Made by a program: the position numbers and the translations under genes. 6,127 bases of DNA from Acidovorax delafieldii (GTDB lineage Bacteria > Pseudomonadota > Gammaproteobacteria > Burkholderiales > Burkholderiaceae_C), in assembly GCA_002327945.1 (NCBI GenBank), contig DCVY01000057.1, positions 1-6,127 on the forward strand, given 5' to 3'. Below the pieces are notes generated by a model, which was not told the DNA's origin, did not search any database, and worked only from the letters and a program-made list of their open reading frames with translations. Every line of letters starts with the position of its first letter. The stretch's first letter is position 1. Of this stretch, positions 5,471 through 6,127 are shown piece after piece.

Positions 5471-6127
5471 CTACAGGTCGGCCTGTCCGGTCAGCAGTTG
5501 GCGCGCGATGGTGCGGCGCTGGATTTCGCCCGTGCCGTCGGGGATGCGCATCACGCGGGCGAAGCGGTAGCCCTCTTCCAGGCGCAGTTCGTTGGTCAGG
5601 CCCATGCCGCCATGGATCTGGATGCTGCGGTCCATCACGCGCCCCAGCATCTCGGTCGAAAATGCCTTGACCATGCTGACCTGCGCGGTGGCGGCGTGGC
5701 CGCTGTCCAGGCGCCAGGCACAGTTCTGGATCATGGTCTTGGCGGCGTAGATGTCCATGGCACTGTCGGCCAGCATGAGCTGGATGGCCTGGTGCTCGGC
5801 AATGGGCACACCAAAGGTTTTTCGCACCTTGGCGTAGTCCACCGCCTGGTCCAGCGCCCAGCGGGCCAGGCCCAGGCAGGATGCCGCCATGCCCATGCGC
5901 CCGGCGTTGACGCCGTCCATGGCCACCGCCAGGCCGCGCCCGACGTCGCCGAGCCGGTGGTCGTCGCGCACACGCACGCCGTCGAGCACGATGACGCCGG
6001 TGTCGCCGCCCAGGTGGCCCATGGTGTTGATGATGCGCGGCACGGAAAAACCGGGCGCGCGCGTGTCGACGAAGAAGCCGGTGACGCCGCCCTTGTGGCG
6101 CGCCGCGGCTTCGGGGTCGGTCAGCGC
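5471..6127 (-). CDS. acyl-CoA dehydrogenase, C-terminal part (5' end beyond the window)
   Basis: FAD enzyme that introduces an alpha,beta double bond into an acyl-CoA. The visible 218 residues are the C-terminal part of a protein normally near 390. The frame is open through the right edge; the upstream residues (HKGGVTGFFVD and onwards) are typical of the middle beta domain, so the GTG at 6043 is not a start. The beta-domain end is followed by the helical C-terminal domain with KVRKTFG, IAEHQAIQ, QIHGGMGLTNE and the final IPDGTGEIQRR motif. In medium- and short-chain enzymes the catalytic base is the Glu of a YEGT motif; here the equivalent residue is Asp (PDGT, codon 5539-5537). There is also no Glu at the position used by isovaleryl-CoA dehydrogenase. 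The substrate is not known. It heads or lies within an operon with the hydrolase at 4620. Confidence 0.92.
   Translation of the reverse strand, partial: ALTDPEAAARHKGGVTGFFVDTRAPGFSVPRIINTMGHLGGDTGVIVLDGVRVRDDHRLGDVGRGLAVAMDGVNAGRMGMAASCLGLARWALDQAVDYAKVRKTFGVPIAEHQAIQLMLADSAMDIYAAKTMIQNCAWRLDSGHAATAQVSMVKAFSTEMLGRVMDRSIQIHGGMGLTNELRLEEGYRFARVMRIPDGTGEIQRRTIARQLLTGQADL

Noticed and set aside
4617..5570. A plus-strand open frame of about 317 codons opposite the alpha/beta hydrolase
   Set aside because: The minus strand encodes a full catalytic triad and family motifs; the plus-strand translation is His/Gln/Ala-rich noise typical of antisense frames.
5471..6043. A complete 190-residue protein starting at the GTG at 6043
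   Set aside because: The frame continues upstream through the window edge with residues typical of the acyl-CoA dehydrogenase middle domain, so it is a truncated larger gene.

Overview
The window is a GC-rich (around 60%) stretch of an aromatic-compound catabolic cluster. The proteins look most like those of Burkholderiales, in the style of Comamonas, Delftia or Acidovorax. This assignment rests on remembered similarity to the meta-cleavage (dmp/xyl/aph) and biphenyl (bph) gene families, not on a database search.

Layout. On the minus strand, from 2350 down to 150, three tightly packed genes form a meta-cleavage unit. In order of transcription they are a 2-hydroxymuconate-semialdehyde hydrolase (DmpD/XylF type), a plant-type [2Fe-2S] ferredoxin (XylT/DmpQ type) and an extradiol catechol 2,3-dioxygenase (XylE/DmpB type). 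Beyond the dioxygenase stop, the left edge (about 1-84) has no complete gene. One minus-strand frame there reads like the C-terminal tail of a 2-hydroxypenta-2,4-dienoate hydratase, carrying a tandem Ile-Gly-Gly expansion; it may be a remnant. An AT-rich intergenic region with several inverted repeats (2351-2575) separates this unit from a divergent plus-strand GntR/FCD-type regulator (2576-3283). A complete BphA4-type ferredoxin reductase follows the regulator (3322-4557). A compound hairpin followed by a T-rich stretch lies just after the reductase. The right third is on the minus strand: an acyl-CoA dehydrogenase cut by the window edge (5471-6127), then an alpha/beta hydrolase (4620-5426), convergent with the reductase.

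How the genes fit together. The dioxygenase opens catechol to 2-hydroxymuconic semialdehyde, or to ring-fission ketones from 3-alkylcatechols. The ferredoxin keeps the dioxygenase iron reduced. The hydrolase splits the ring-fission product to 2-hydroxypentadienoate plus a short acid. The GntR regulator probably controls this unit and itself from the shared intergenic region. The reductase belongs to Rieske dioxygenase electron chains, but no oxygenase or Rieske ferredoxin is present here, so its partner lies elsewhere or it has been reassigned. The acyl-CoA dehydrogenase/hydrolase pair looks like a separate CoA-ester degradation unit of unknown substrate.

I see no RNA gene, CRISPR array, insertion sequence or phage gene. 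No gene is of an unknown type. The features most worth checking are the unusual gene order, the possible hydratase remnant, the orphan reductase, the dyads between the divergent genes and the Asp at the usual catalytic-Glu position of the acyl-CoA dehydrogenase.
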